Positions 18,348 through 27,220 of a stretch of 64,000 bases of DNA are shown in pieces. Origin of the DNA: an uncultured Glaciecola sp. Its GTDB lineage: Bacteria > Pseudomonadota > Gammaproteobacteria > Enterobacterales > Alteromonadaceae. The notes beneath the pieces were generated by a model. That model saw nothing but the letters and a program-made list of their open reading frames with translations, searched no databases and was not told the DNA's origin. The translations under genes were made by a program, and so were the position numbers. Every line of letters begins with the position of its first letter. The stretch's first letter is position 1. Location of the stretch: assembly GCF_937770335.1 (NCBI RefSeq), contig NZ_CALJHY010000002.1, forward strand, positions 372,001 to 436,000, given 5' to 3'.

Positions 18348-21002
18348 ATGAAATTTACCGCCAAAAAGTCAGCAATTGCTGCCTTCGTTGCATCACAGTT
18401 ACTTGCTTATCCATCCATTGTGCTTGCGCAAGAAGTTGAAGAAGATCAATCGGAAAATGTTGAAAAGATTTTGGTTACGGGTAGTTTCGTTCGACGAAGC
18501 GAAAATTTTGAATCGCCTTCGCCTTTAGCAATTTTAGATAGTGCTGAAATTGACGCGATAGGTGCTAAAAGTATCGCGGATATTACACAAACACTTACTA
18601 TTAACACGGGTTCAGAAAATACACCTGATGCCTTTACGCAAAACGCGACCACAGGTACATCAAATATTAATTTACGTGGCTTGGGTGTCTCCTCAACCTT
18701 AGTATTATTGAATGGTAAACGCCAAGTTGTAACTGCTCAGCCGAATAACGATGGATCGAATTTTGTTGACACAAGTTCACTCGTTCCTTTAATAGCGATT
18801 AACCGGGTAGAAATAGTGAAAGATGGGGCATCTGCACTATATGGTTCTGATGCGGTAGCCGGTGTTGTTAACTTTATTACAAAGAAAAATTACGAAGGAG
18901 CGACTATAACTGCCGATTATCAAGACGGTGCCCATGGCAACAACAAAGAATACATCCTGCAAGGCCTGTGGGGTGCGATAAGCGAGAATAGTAGCGTGAT
19001 GGCTGCTATAAGTTATACCAATCGTTCACCATTATTCACGAGCGATCGTCGTTTAAGCCGTCCTCAAGACGATACTAGTTCACTAGGTAATCCAGGTACA
19101 TTTTTTGCCGGTCCAACACCTCTTATTGACCCTGGTTGTTCAACGTTCGGTGGTTCACCTTTAGTCTTAGCTGCAGGGGTTGGCCCTCAAGGTACAGATG
19201 TTGGTCTTTGCCGTTTTGATTTTGGTGATTTCTTTTCTTTTGTGCCAGATGAAACTCGATTAAACGCTTATACCAGAGCTACTTATAATATTTCTGATGA
19301 AATAGAGTGGATAACGGATGTTAGTTTTGCGCGAAACAGATCTGAACGAGGTAGTTCACCAAGTTTCCCTATATTGACGTTCCCTACTGTGCCTGCTGAT
19401 CATCCAGATAACTTTTTTGGATTCCCTGTCTCATTCTTTGGTCGTGAGTTAGGTAACGGAGCTGAGCGCGATGTAGCAAATACTGAATCAGATACATTCC
19501 GCTTTAGTACTATGCTGCAAGGTGAACTCGATAACGGATTCTGGGAATTAAGTTATACCAATGCTACAAACAATTTCTTGTTTACAAATAATGATACGTT
19601 GGCGCAAGAGTTTCAAAACGCATTACGTGGATTTGGTGGCACTAGTTGTGACCCTGTTAGCGGAACAGCGGGTGAAGGAGGTTGTGAATATTTCAACCCA
19701 TTTTCAACGTCTTTTTCAACAAGCCCAAATACGCAATCAGTTATTGATTCGTTTACTGGTCAACTTCAAATTGATTCTAAAGCTGGCTTAGAGGTCGTAG
19801 AAGGGTTCGTTTCAACAGATTGGTTTGAAATGGACGGAGGCATCACAGGTGTTGCAATTGGTGCTCAATATCGTTATCAAGATTTGAGTCAAGATTATGA
19901 TGCAGCGTCTAATCAAGACCGTTTTGCTTTCCTTATTGGTAACCCTGATATTTCTGGTTCACAGGATGTAGTGGCGTTGTTTGGTGAAATAGCAATGCCG
20001 GTTACTGAAGACCTTGATATTCAGATAGCTCTTCGTTATGAAGATTACGGCAGTGCAATAGGAGATACTGTTGATCCGAAGCTCGCTATATCCTATAGAG
20101 CAAGTGACATGCTATCTTTGCGCGGTTCAATCTCAACGTCGTTTAGAGCGCCTTCTATCTTTCAGACAAAGGGTGGATCAACCAGTTTGCAACAGGCGTC
20201 TGACCCATTATCACCGGGTAATAATTTTATTGCAGTGCGTTCAAGCGGTAATCCAGATTTAGTACCAGAAGAATCAACGGCATTTAACCTAGGTTTCTCC
20301 TTAGAGCCAATTGATGATTTATCGATTGAAGTTGATTATTGGAGCTTTGACTTTACTGACTTAATTATTCAAGAAAGTTTTCAAGCGATCCTAAATGATA
20401 CTCCTCAAGACACTGTGCGTGTTATCCGAGCCGGTGACCCATTGAATGGTCCATTGCTTCAGGTTAACACCGCTTATGTAAATGCGAGTTCATTAGAAAC
20501 TTCAGGTTTGGATTTAGTGACGAGCTACAAAGTTGAAACTGAGGTTGGTACATTTACACCTTCGATTAACGCGACTTACGTACTTAAATATGATTTAGAT
20601 GATCCTCAGGCTGGAAAAGTTGAGGGTGCTGGGCTTCGTAACTTCAATAATATTGGCGTATCGAATCCAGAACTTCGTTTAAATCTGGGCTTGAATTGGA
20701 GTATGGATGCTTATTCTGCAAACATATTTGCACGTCACATCGGTAGTTATGATGATGACCAAAATACTGATGCTGACACTGGAAACTTTCTTGAGGTAGA
20801 CAGTCACACTACATTTGATGCGCAATTTAACATCGACTTAGGTAATATATTTGAAACAAAGTCTGACTATGTGTTAACGGTTGGTGGGGTTAACTTGACG
20901 GATGAAAATCCTCCACAAGTCTTTACTAATGCTGGCTTTGACTCAAAGGTTCATGATCCAAGAGGGCGCCAGATCTATGCTCGATTGGCTGTACAGTTCT
21001 AA
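18348..21002 (+). CDS. TonB-dependent outer-membrane receptor
   Basis: An 884-residue TonB-dependent receptor. A signal peptide (MKFTAKKSAIAAFVASQLLA, cleavage near LAQ) is followed by the plug domain (ILVTGSFVRR, NINLRGLGVSSTLVLLNGKR, GSDAVAGVVNFITKK) and a 22-strand-type barrel ending in aromatic-terminated ARLAVQF. The ATG at 18348 is chosen because GGGGA precedes it; an upstream TTG would lie inside that ribosome site. A FadR-like operator upstream and the acyl-CoA genes before it suggest uptake of a lipid or hydrophobic substrate. No siderophore signature is evident. Confidence 0.92.
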   Translation: MKFTAKKSAIAAFVASQLLAYPSIVLAQEVEEDQSENVEKILVTGSFVRRSENFESPSPLAILDSAEIDAIGAKSIADITQTLTINTGSENTPDAFTQNATTGTSNINLRGLGVSSTLVLLNGKRQVVTAQPNNDGSNFVDTSSLVPLIAINRVEIVKDGASALYGSDAVAGVVNFITKKNYEGATITADYQDGAHGNNKEYILQGLWGAISENSSVMAAISYTNRSPLFTSDRRLSRPQDDTSSLGNPGTFFAGPTPLIDPGCSTFGGSPLVLAAGVGPQGTDVGLCRFDFGDFFSFVPDETRLNAYTRATYNISDEIEWITDVSFARNRSERGSSPSFPILTFPTVPADHPDNFFGFPVSFFGRELGNGAERDVANTESDTFRFSTMLQGELDNGFWELSYTNATNNFLFTNNDTLAQEFQNALRGFGGTSCDPVSGTAGEGGCEYFNPFSTSFSTSPNTQSVIDSFTGQLQIDSKAGLEVVEGFVSTDWFEMDGGITGVAIGAQYRYQDLSQDYDAASNQDRFAFLIGNPDISGSQDVVALFGEIAMPVTEDLDIQIALRYEDYGSAIGDTVDPKLAISYRASDMLSLRGSISTSFRAPSIFQTKGGSTSLQQASDPLSPGNNFIAVRSSGNPDLVPEESTAFNLGFSLEPIDDLSIEVDYWSFDFTDLIIQESFQAILNDTPQDTVRVIRAGDPLNGPLLQVNTAYVNASSLETSGLDLVTSYKVETEVGTFTPSINATYVLKYDLDDPQAGKVEGAGLRNFNNIGVSNPELRLNLGLNWSMDAYSANIFARHIGSYDDDQNTDADTGNFLEVDSHTTFDAQFNIDLGNIFETKSDYVLTVGGVNLTDENPPQVFTNAGFDSKVHDPRGRQIYARLAVQF

Positions 21003-21043
21003 AGAGTAAGTTAACTAGCTCTTAGACGCTGTAAATCAATAAT

Positions 21044-21071
21044 AAAAGGTCTTGCTTGCAAGGCCTTTTTT
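21044..21071 (+). terminator. Intrinsic terminator of the receptor gene
   Basis: AAAGGTCTTGC/GCAAGGCCTTTTT hairpin with one G-T pair and a T-run, about 40 bases after the receptor stop. Confidence 0.85.
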
Positions 21072-21150
21072 ATTGCCTACATATTGTCTAAGGTTTTTCG
21101 TAAGCATATTGGGAATAAATGCATTGAGTAAGTAATAGATAATATAAGCA

Positions 21151-21179
21151 AAAAAAAAGCCAACACAGTGTGTTGGCTT
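21151..21179 (-). terminator. Terminator of tRNA-fMet copy A
   Basis: AGCCAACACA/TGTGTTGGCT is a near-perfect palindrome. On the minus strand it is followed by a run of T residues. It lies 8 bases beyond the tRNA 3' end. Confidence 0.88.
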
Positions 21180-21186
21180 CTTAATA

Positions 21187-21263
<77 letters not shown>

Positions 21264-21306
21264 ATTGTTCTGGCTTGAACCGGTTTGCCCGTTTCAAGAA
21301 GTGCGT

Positions 21307-21334
21307 ATTATACATAGGAAATTTTGCTTTGCAA
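21307..21334 (-). promoter_or_regulatory. Promoter of tRNA-fMet copy A
   Basis: Minus-strand TATAAT (21307-21312) with TTGCAA (21329-21334), spacer 16. The same elements are conserved in copy B. The leader between promoter and tRNA folds into a hairpin (CTTGAA..TTCAAG). Confidence 0.75.
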
Positions 21335-21459
21335 TATTAATATACTTACATATTGAATTTATATACTCAGTACAATTGAGTTGGCTAGTAATAAAGAGAC
21401 CTTATAGTTTCAACAGATACAGTCAAGTTAACGAGCAGACTCAGAAACGTGCGATAATC

Positions 21460-21487
21460 GGGTTATGAAAAATACTACAATCTATGC
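21460..21487 (+). repeat. Short gene-start-like repeat, copy A
   Basis: This 28-bp stretch is 24-25/28 identical to 27309-27336. Both read as ATG followed by codons for KNTTIYA, then diverge. They may be remnants of the same transposase N-terminus (IS110-type proteins start similarly), but no further homology is seen. Confidence 0.4.
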
Positions 21488-21557
21488 TGGATATGTCGAT
21501 CTATCCCAAAGAGTTATGCGCTTTGAGAGATTAAGCCTGTATTATTGCACCTTTGTG

Positions 21558-22253
21558 TTAAAAAGCTGCGTAGGTAATGCTCAATAACGCATTTGGTGAT
21601 TGAATGCTTCCCACTTTAGTTCGCAGTTCTGTGTCACTTGTCCAGTGATAACTAAGTTCGATATTTATCTGCTGAAAACGCAAACCAATTGACAAATCGG
21701 CATGTTGATAATTCAACAATGAAGGGATATTGAAATTGCCCAACTGAGCACGCCAATACCAATGTTTCGATACATCTTTGGTATATCGTGCTTTAGCTCC
21801 AATCCCTTTGACGCTGGCTGCATAGTAATTAGGTGAATACGAAATATCAAAAGATAAGCCATTAATATTCGAAAGGCGGGTAGAAACTTGGGTGAAGTCC
21901 CAATCGATTTGTGCTCGTGGAAACTTTCTATGAACAATATAAGTGCTACTCAGCCAGTTTTTGCCTATTGCTTTATCATATCCAATGTAAGTGGAAAAGT
22001 TACCGTCTCTTTGTAGGCTGTTATTGACGATAACCTTTCGTAATTGCGCTCCTACGATAATGTTGGATGTTAAGGCGTATTCGCCATTAACAGCTAGAAT
22101 GGGCTTGCCATTTGTCTCACTCACACCTTGATAGATAGCGTCAGTTGCAAGTCTCAAAGATAGAGTCGGATACTCAAGAGCACTCGATTCAATCGCTGAT
22201 AATAACAATAGCGCAGCAAATATAAACTTTGGGATGTAATTACGTTGATACAT
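21558..22253 (-). CDS. Outer-membrane-type beta-barrel protein (TIGR02001-like)
   Basis: A 231-residue exported protein. The signal peptide is MYQRNYIPKFIFAALLLLSA and the mature region has alternating amphipathic strands ending in a C-terminal Phe (SITYAAF), typical of outer-membrane barrels. The N-terminal motif LRLATDAIYQGVSETNGKP resembles the TIGR02001 family (TDYVFRGISQS-type). Start 22253 is chosen for its signal peptide; it lies 5 bases after the peptidase stop. It is the last gene of the sigma/anti-sigma/peptidase operon. Function is unknown. Confidence 0.72.
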   Translation of the reverse strand: MYQRNYIPKFIFAALLLLSAIESSALEYPTLSLRLATDAIYQGVSETNGKPILAVNGEYALTSNIIVGAQLRKVIVNNSLQRDGNFSTYIGYDKAIGKNWLSSTYIVHRKFPRAQIDWDFTQVSTRLSNINGLSFDISYSPNYYAASVKGIGAKARYTKDVSKHWYWRAQLGNFNIPSLLNYQHADLSIGLRFQQINIELSYHWTSDTELRTKVGSIQSPNALLSITYAAF

Positions 22254-22258
22254 TAATA

Positions 22259-23443
22259 CTATTCTTTGGAAGTCCCGAACATAGAATGAGTAGTTAACCA
22301 CTCTTTCAAATGCTTTGCGATAGTATGGTTATTAATATTTGGATTTTCACTTAATAAACTGACGGCGATTGCGCTTATTTGTGGTGCGGCTATTGAGTGT
22401 CCACTAACAATATCATAAGTACCGTTGGGTGATAATGACATCATACTGTAGCTCGCTAAAAAAGTATTGTCAGATAGGGATAATGGAGGGGCAGTGGTTA
22501 CGCCATATGCATACAAAACGCCTTTTTGTGAGAGTGGGAATCTATCATCCTGCGCACGTTTACTGTCATGTGCAGAAACAATAACGGTGCCTTGACCAAT
22601 TAGTTTGTTGATCAATGCCTCGAGAACTCTATCCTTGGGGCCCGATAAACTTAAGTTAAGGACGTTTGGGTTCGTTTGCACCGCCTTGTCTAAGGCTAAA
22701 GCCAAAGTTAACGTGGAGCATTTTCCAGCTCCCTGTGCATTTTCCCAACACCCTCTGTAATGGTGCATATTAGCTTGGTATACTAAACCTTGGATAGGAT
22801 TCGTTTTTGACATATTACTAGCAGCAAGTAATCCAGTGATAGCCGTGCCATGAGCTTCATTGTCATTATCGTTTTGGGCAAACACAAAGTTTTCATATAC
22901 TAATTGGTCGACATTAAATGCTGGATGTTTTCTATGTACACCAGTATCGACTACAACAATGTCGATACCTAAACCATAGTTAGGTAGATGGGTCGAAGGC
23001 ATCAATACAGGGCGAATTTGTGCTTTTTCTGTCACTCTAGTATAAGTATCAAACTCATTAAATGGTTGTATCCACTTTACACGTGAGTCTTTGAGCAAGC
23101 TTTCAATAATATGCTTAGACGGCCCTTCAATTAAAATACAGTGCACTCCAAGACTTTTCAACGGCCACTGGTCGCCAGCTATGAGTTGGTATTCGTCAAC
23201 TAGTTGTTTTGTAATCCTATTTAGTATTGGATCTTCAGCGTAGTCAATATTAGCTGAGTAACCGGGACCGGGTGCTCCAAAACGTCGTCTTTCACTTCTT
23301 GGGTCATCAATTACCAACAACATTGGTTGAGCAAAAGATGAAGCCTCAAACGATACGTTTTTGTTGTTAACTGCGCAGCCTTGACTGATCGTTATCAGCC
23401 CCATCGTGATTAAAATAATAATCGTTCTCAAAAGAAAACTCAT
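22259..23443 (-). CDS. S8 (subtilisin-like) serine peptidase, lipoprotein
   Basis: A 394-residue subtilase. A hydrophobic N-terminus ends in a lipobox (ITISQGC, Cys23), predicting a lipid-anchored protein. Residues ~70-130 look like an inhibitory propeptide (..VHCILIEGPSKHIIES.. ..VKWIQPF). The catalytic triad is Asp166 (VVVDTGV), His198 (EAHGTAITG) and Ser350 (SGHSIAAPQ). The oxyanion-hole Asn, normally in AAGN, appears to be Asp293 (VSAHDSK), as known for proprotein convertase 2. The start overlaps the stop of the anti-sigma-like gene by ATGA, so the two are translationally coupled. Confidence 0.9.
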   Translation of the reverse strand: MSFLLRTIIILITMGLITISQGCAVNNKNVSFEASSFAQPMLLVIDDPRSERRRFGAPGPGYSANIDYAEDPILNRITKQLVDEYQLIAGDQWPLKSLGVHCILIEGPSKHIIESLLKDSRVKWIQPFNEFDTYTRVTEKAQIRPVLMPSTHLPNYGLGIDIVVVDTGVHRKHPAFNVDQLVYENFVFAQNDNDNEAHGTAITGLLAASNMSKTNPIQGLVYQANMHHYRGCWENAQGAGKCSTLTLALALDKAVQTNPNVLNLSLSGPKDRVLEALINKLIGQGTVIVSAHDSKRAQDDRFPLSQKGVLYAYGVTTAPPLSLSDNTFLASYSMMSLSPNGTYDIVSGHSIAAPQISAIAVSLLSENPNINNHTIAKHLKEWLTTHSMFGTSKE

Positions 23444-24000
23444 TGTGATTTTTCAATTTTCTTAACAAAAACGGTTCTACTATCAGCACTCAAGGATGCT
23501 AAGTTACCTTCAAGACTGGACGTATGCGCTACTGTAATAATCTGAGAATTTGGATTTTTTTCAATTTCAGTCAATCCATAGTCTGCAATAAATTGTTCAA
23601 TATTGACGTTGTTTGCTAATACTATTTGAACTACGGGTTGTGCATAATTCATCGTTGGACTTGTTAGTGTCTCAAACTTGTTATTGATGGTGTGCTGTTG
23701 ACTACCTGTACTCAGATAAATTATAAACATAAAACTCACAGCTGCGGTTAAGCTATAAGTCCAATTGCGACCCCAGCTAAGTTGTGATTTAGTTAATTTA
23801 GCTTTAATAGCATCAAAATTAGGCATGCTTTTACTTTGTTTTTTAGCTTGTAAAAGTGATTGCCACTTTTTAACCTCGGTTAATTCTTCTGATAAGACTT
23901 GATTGCTTTTCAATTCACTCTCGAAGTTTTGTGTATCTATAATTGACATGTGCCCGTTTAAGTAATCAATACAAGCACTCTGATAGTCTTTCGCTTTCAT
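23440..24000 (-). CDS. Anti-sigma-like membrane protein with subtilase-propeptide-like tail
   Basis: A 186-residue protein directly after the ECF sigma gene. An N-terminal cytoplasmic part (KDYQSACIDYLNGHMS..) is followed by one membrane segment at about residues 80-98 (WTYSLTAAVSFMFIIYL) and a periplasmic C-terminus, the usual layout of an anti-sigma factor. No zinc-binding HxxxCxxC is present. The tail (about 122-184: VVQIVLANNVNIEQFIADYG.. IITVAHTSSLEGNLASLSAD) has the beta-alpha-beta pattern of fervidolysin-like S8 propeptides. The ATG at 24000 lies one base after the sigma stop. Anti-sigma and propeptide roles are inferred. Confidence 0.7.
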   Translation of the reverse strand: MKAKDYQSACIDYLNGHMSIIDTQNFESELKSNQVLSEELTEVKKWQSLLQAKKQSKSMPNFDAIKAKLTKSQLSWGRNWTYSLTAAVSFMFIIYLSTGSQQHTINNKFETLTSPTMNYAQPVVQIVLANNVNIEQFIADYGLTEIEKNPNSQIITVAHTSSLEGNLASLSADSRTVFVKKIEKSQ

Positions 24001-24001
24001 A

Positions 24002-24589
24002 TTAACTAACCTCTGCATTTTTGGAGTCCATGAAGGCTCTAATTTTTTGTCGTGCATGATGCAATCGGGTTTTAACTGTGTTTACCGGACAATTTGCAAT
24101 CAACGCAATCTCTTGTATGGAATACTCTTGAAAGTAACTTAGTTCAATAATCATTTGTTGTTTAGCGGGTAAATGCTTAATAGCTTTGTTTAGTAAGTCG
24201 GTCTTGTCGCTGGTACCTTGTTCAATACACTCACTAGTTTCTTCGGTTTTAAAAAAAAGGAAGTTATTTATAATTGTTTGCCGAAATTTTTGTTTTTTTA
24301 TCAGCGCTAGACAAGTTCGGTAAGCTATTGAAAATATCCAACTCGAAACCTTAGAGTTTCCTTTAAATTGGTCAGCCTTGTTCCAAACTATCAACATAAC
24401 GTCATTGTATGTCTCTTCAATTAATGCATGATCTTGTGTCATGCGGTTTAAAAACGGCACTAACCTTCCCCTATAACCATTATATAGCGTCTCCATCGCT
24501 GTTGTATTTCGATCGACTGCTATTTGTTGTAACAGCAGACTGTCGTTTGTATTTAGTTTTTCAAAATCCCGTGTTAAGGGAGTCGCCAT
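24002..24589 (-). CDS. ECF-type RNA polymerase sigma factor
   Basis: A 195-residue sigma-70 family factor of the extracytoplasmic function type. Region 2 includes ETYNDVMLIVWNKADQFKG and SSWIFSIAYRTC. Region 4 includes LPAKQQMIIELSYFQEYSIQ and CPVNTVKTRLHHARQKIR with the DNA-binding helix. The ATG at 24589 is chosen because AGGTGG precedes it at 5 bases; the upstream in-frame GTG lies within that ribosome site. It heads a four-gene operon and is divergent from the CHRD lipoprotein gene, which may be a target. Confidence 0.92.
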   Translation of the reverse strand: MATPLTRDFEKLNTNDSLLLQQIAVDRNTTAMETLYNGYRGRLVPFLNRMTQDHALIEETYNDVMLIVWNKADQFKGNSKVSSWIFSIAYRTCLALIKKQKFRQTIINNFLFFKTEETSECIEQGTSDKTDLLNKAIKHLPAKQQMIIELSYFQEYSIQEIALIANCPVNTVKTRLHHARQKIRAFMDSKNAEVS

Positions 24590-24843
24590 GTGAACCACCT
24601 ATATTGGTTAATATATGGTTAGAGTGTTTGAGTCGTTTTAAAAGTTCAATTTAAAATCGAAAAATTCATACATTGTATTTATTTATATTTTTTTGAACCT
24701 TTACGTTTTTAGTTTAACTCTTACTTGTTTTATACCATTTGATGAATACAACCGACACATTGTAAGTCTGCATATTGATTTGGTTCTAAAAACAATATCT
24801 GGCAAGCAAAGAAATGAATTAAATTAATAGTACAGGATTTGAT

Positions 24844-27159
24844 ATGAACATTAATGTTAAAAAACTCTATTTATACGGCGCAATTATATGTACCACTTTT
24901 TTGCTTGCAGCTTGTGGTTCTGATTATAATGATAATGATGAACCTGAACAATATGTTGAGCCAGAATACGTATTTACTCCAACTTTAAGCTATGAAGTAA
25001 CTTTAACCGGTAATCAGGAAGTACCTGTCAATGGTTCAACGCAAACTGCAACAGCATTAATTGAAGTAGACGAAGATGATGGGATTCTGCGCGCAAACAT
25101 CGATGTTAGTGCTGTTGAAGGTTTTGTCGCAGCGCACTTACACGAAGGTGGGTTAGGCCAAAACGGGGCTATATTTTATACATTCACACAAGGTAGTGGC
25201 ACCAGCTACGATGGGACTAGCACCAATAATGCGACTCAGTCACCCATAGATAGTGCAACGATTGAGGCGTTGAAAGCTGGTAATGTGTATGCGAATTTGC
25301 ATACAACTGACTTTTCAAGCGGTGAAATAAGAGCGCAAGTTGTTGTCGACACTGTCACGATCACTAGCTTTAAAGCAGACGGTTCGCAAGAAGTTCCTGC
25401 TGTTGATTCATTAGCAACAGCGACCGGCTACGCAAGCTATGATTCAGCTACAACGGCTTTAAAGCTTCGTCTTAATACTCAGGAATTAGATGATGCAACG
25501 GCTGCTCATATCCATACCGGCAGAATTGGTAACAATGGTTCTATATTAATTGCGTTGGAGGCAGATGCTGAGACAAGTTCTTGGAACAGCCCAGAAAATG
25601 CTAGCTTAGACGCTGAGACGTTCGAACTATTAGCGTCGGGTGGTCACTATGTAAATATTCATACTCCAGCTAATCCAAGCGGCGAAGTTCGAGGTCAAAT
25701 TTTGACAGCAAATTTTGCACTAATGACGTTTCCAATAGAAGGATCACAAGAAGTACCGGCAGTTTCTACAATGGCAAGCGGAGATGGATACATGCTCGTT
25801 GATACCGACAGTTTGAGTGCTGAATTAGTTGCGCTTACGCAAGGTGTTGAGGACGCGACTATGGCACATATTCATGCGGGTAGAATAGGTTCTAATGGGT
25901 CCATATTAGTTGCATTGGAACAATCGCTAGATGATGCAAATGTCTGGAATAGTCCTGACGAATTCGTGCTGGATGTTGCTACTTTTGAAGTATTAGCAGC
26001 AGGTGGTCATTATGTGAATGTGCATACCCCGAATAATCCAAGTGGTGAATTGCGCGGACAAATTCTAGCTGACGAATATGTATTGGCAACTTTCCCATTG
26101 CAGGGTTCACAAGAAGTACCAGCTGTATCTACCAGCGCGACTGGCGATGGCTATGCATTGATTAACACAGACACTTTTAGTGTAGAATTAAAACTACTTA
26201 CCGATGGTGTAATGAATGCCACGATGGCACACATTCATGCTGGTCGAATCGGTAATAATGGAGGTATTTTAGTCGCATTGGAGCAAGCTTCTGATAATCC
26301 AAATGTATGGATGACTCCAACCGATTTTGCAATTGACGCAGACATTTTTGCCCAACTAGTCTCGGGCGGTCAATATGTGAATGTGCATACTCCAGCCAAT
26401 CCGAGCGGTGAGCTTAGAGGACAGATACTAACGCGCAATTATGCGCTAGCGACGTTTTCACTGCAAGGGTCACAAGAGGTTCCAGCAGTTAACACGGATG
26501 CCAGTGGAAACGGTTATGCATTGGTCAATACAAGCGATTACAGCCTAGAATTAACGTTATTAACGGTTGGCGTAATGGACGCTAGTATGGCGCATATACA
26601 TACGGGTCGAATTGGCGCTAATGGACCTATTCTAATTGCATTAGAACAAGCCCCTGACGATGCCAATATTTGGAATACACCTGCCGACTCAACTATCGAT
26701 GCGGATACCTTCAATGTGTTAGCTATGGGAGGTCATTATGTCAATGTACATACTCCAGCCAACCCAAGCGGTGAGTTAAGAGGACAGATTTTAACTGATA
26801 ACTATACCCTCTTTACCTTCCCTCTTAGTGGTGAACAAGAAGTCCCTGCAGTCGTAACCGATGCAAGTGGTCGTGGGTATGCATTAGTAAATACAGATAA
26901 CTTTGGTTTGGAGCTTGTTGCTATCACTCAAGGCGTGGACGATGCGACAATGGCGCACATACATGCGGGTGATACTGGTTCGAATGGTTCAGTTTTAGTC
27001 GGACTAGAACGAGCTGAAGACGCAGTAAATATTTGGTTGACTCCAGCTGACTTCACTGTTGATGAAGACGTGTTTTCGCTACTAATAACAGGCGGTCATT
27101 ATGTCAATGTGCACACTCCAGCTAACCCAAGCGGTGAATTAAGAGGACAAATTCAATAA
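24844..27159 (+). CDS. CHRD-domain lipoprotein with six tandem domains
   Basis: A 771-residue lipoprotein (lipobox FLLAAC, Cys24) made of six consecutive CHRD domains of about 121 residues. Each has the signature GSQEVPAV .. AHIHxGRIGxNGxILVALE .. GGHYVNVHTPANPSGELRGQI; the first copy is the most divergent. CHRD domains are named from chordin and occur in bacterial surface proteins; their role there is not established. The repeat period in DNA is about 363 bp, with codon differences between copies showing that they are not recent duplicates. It faces the sigma/anti-sigma/peptidase operon across a 254-base gap, suggesting co-regulation. Confidence 0.92.
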   Translation: MNINVKKLYLYGAIICTTFLLAACGSDYNDNDEPEQYVEPEYVFTPTLSYEVTLTGNQEVPVNGSTQTATALIEVDEDDGILRANIDVSAVEGFVAAHLHEGGLGQNGAIFYTFTQGSGTSYDGTSTNNATQSPIDSATIEALKAGNVYANLHTTDFSSGEIRAQVVVDTVTITSFKADGSQEVPAVDSLATATGYASYDSATTALKLRLNTQELDDATAAHIHTGRIGNNGSILIALEADAETSSWNSPENASLDAETFELLASGGHYVNIHTPANPSGEVRGQILTANFALMTFPIEGSQEVPAVSTMASGDGYMLVDTDSLSAELVALTQGVEDATMAHIHAGRIGSNGSILVALEQSLDDANVWNSPDEFVLDVATFEVLAAGGHYVNVHTPNNPSGELRGQILADEYVLATFPLQGSQEVPAVSTSATGDGYALINTDTFSVELKLLTDGVMNATMAHIHAGRIGNNGGILVALEQASDNPNVWMTPTDFAIDADIFAQLVSGGQYVNVHTPANPSGELRGQILTRNYALATFSLQGSQEVPAVNTDASGNGYALVNTSDYSLELTLLTVGVMDASMAHIHTGRIGANGPILIALEQAPDDANIWNTPADSTIDADTFNVLAMGGHYVNVHTPANPSGELRGQILTDNYTLFTFPLSGEQEVPAVVTDASGRGYALVNTDNFGLELVAITQGVDDATMAHIHAGDTGSNGSVLVGLERAEDAVNIWLTPADFTVDEDVFSLLITGGHYVNVHTPANPSGELRGQIQ

Positions 27160-27183
27160 TAACTTGCCGTTACTGAAATACTG

Positions 27184-27220
27184 AGGCTAGCAATTTTTTG
27201 AATATTGCTGGCCTTTTTTC
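27184..27220 (+). terminator. Intrinsic terminator of the CHRD gene
   Basis: GGCTAGCAAT/ATTGCTGGCC stem with one G-T pair, followed by six T residues, 25 bases after the stop codon. Confidence 0.88.

Noticed and set aside
24409-24654. Plus-strand 81-aa frame
   Set aside because: Antisense to the ECF sigma gene start.
25360-27159. Repetitive DNA with a ~363-bp period as a possible CRISPR or satellite array
   Set aside because: The period is that of tandem CHRD protein domains with codon drift; no short identical repeats with spacers.
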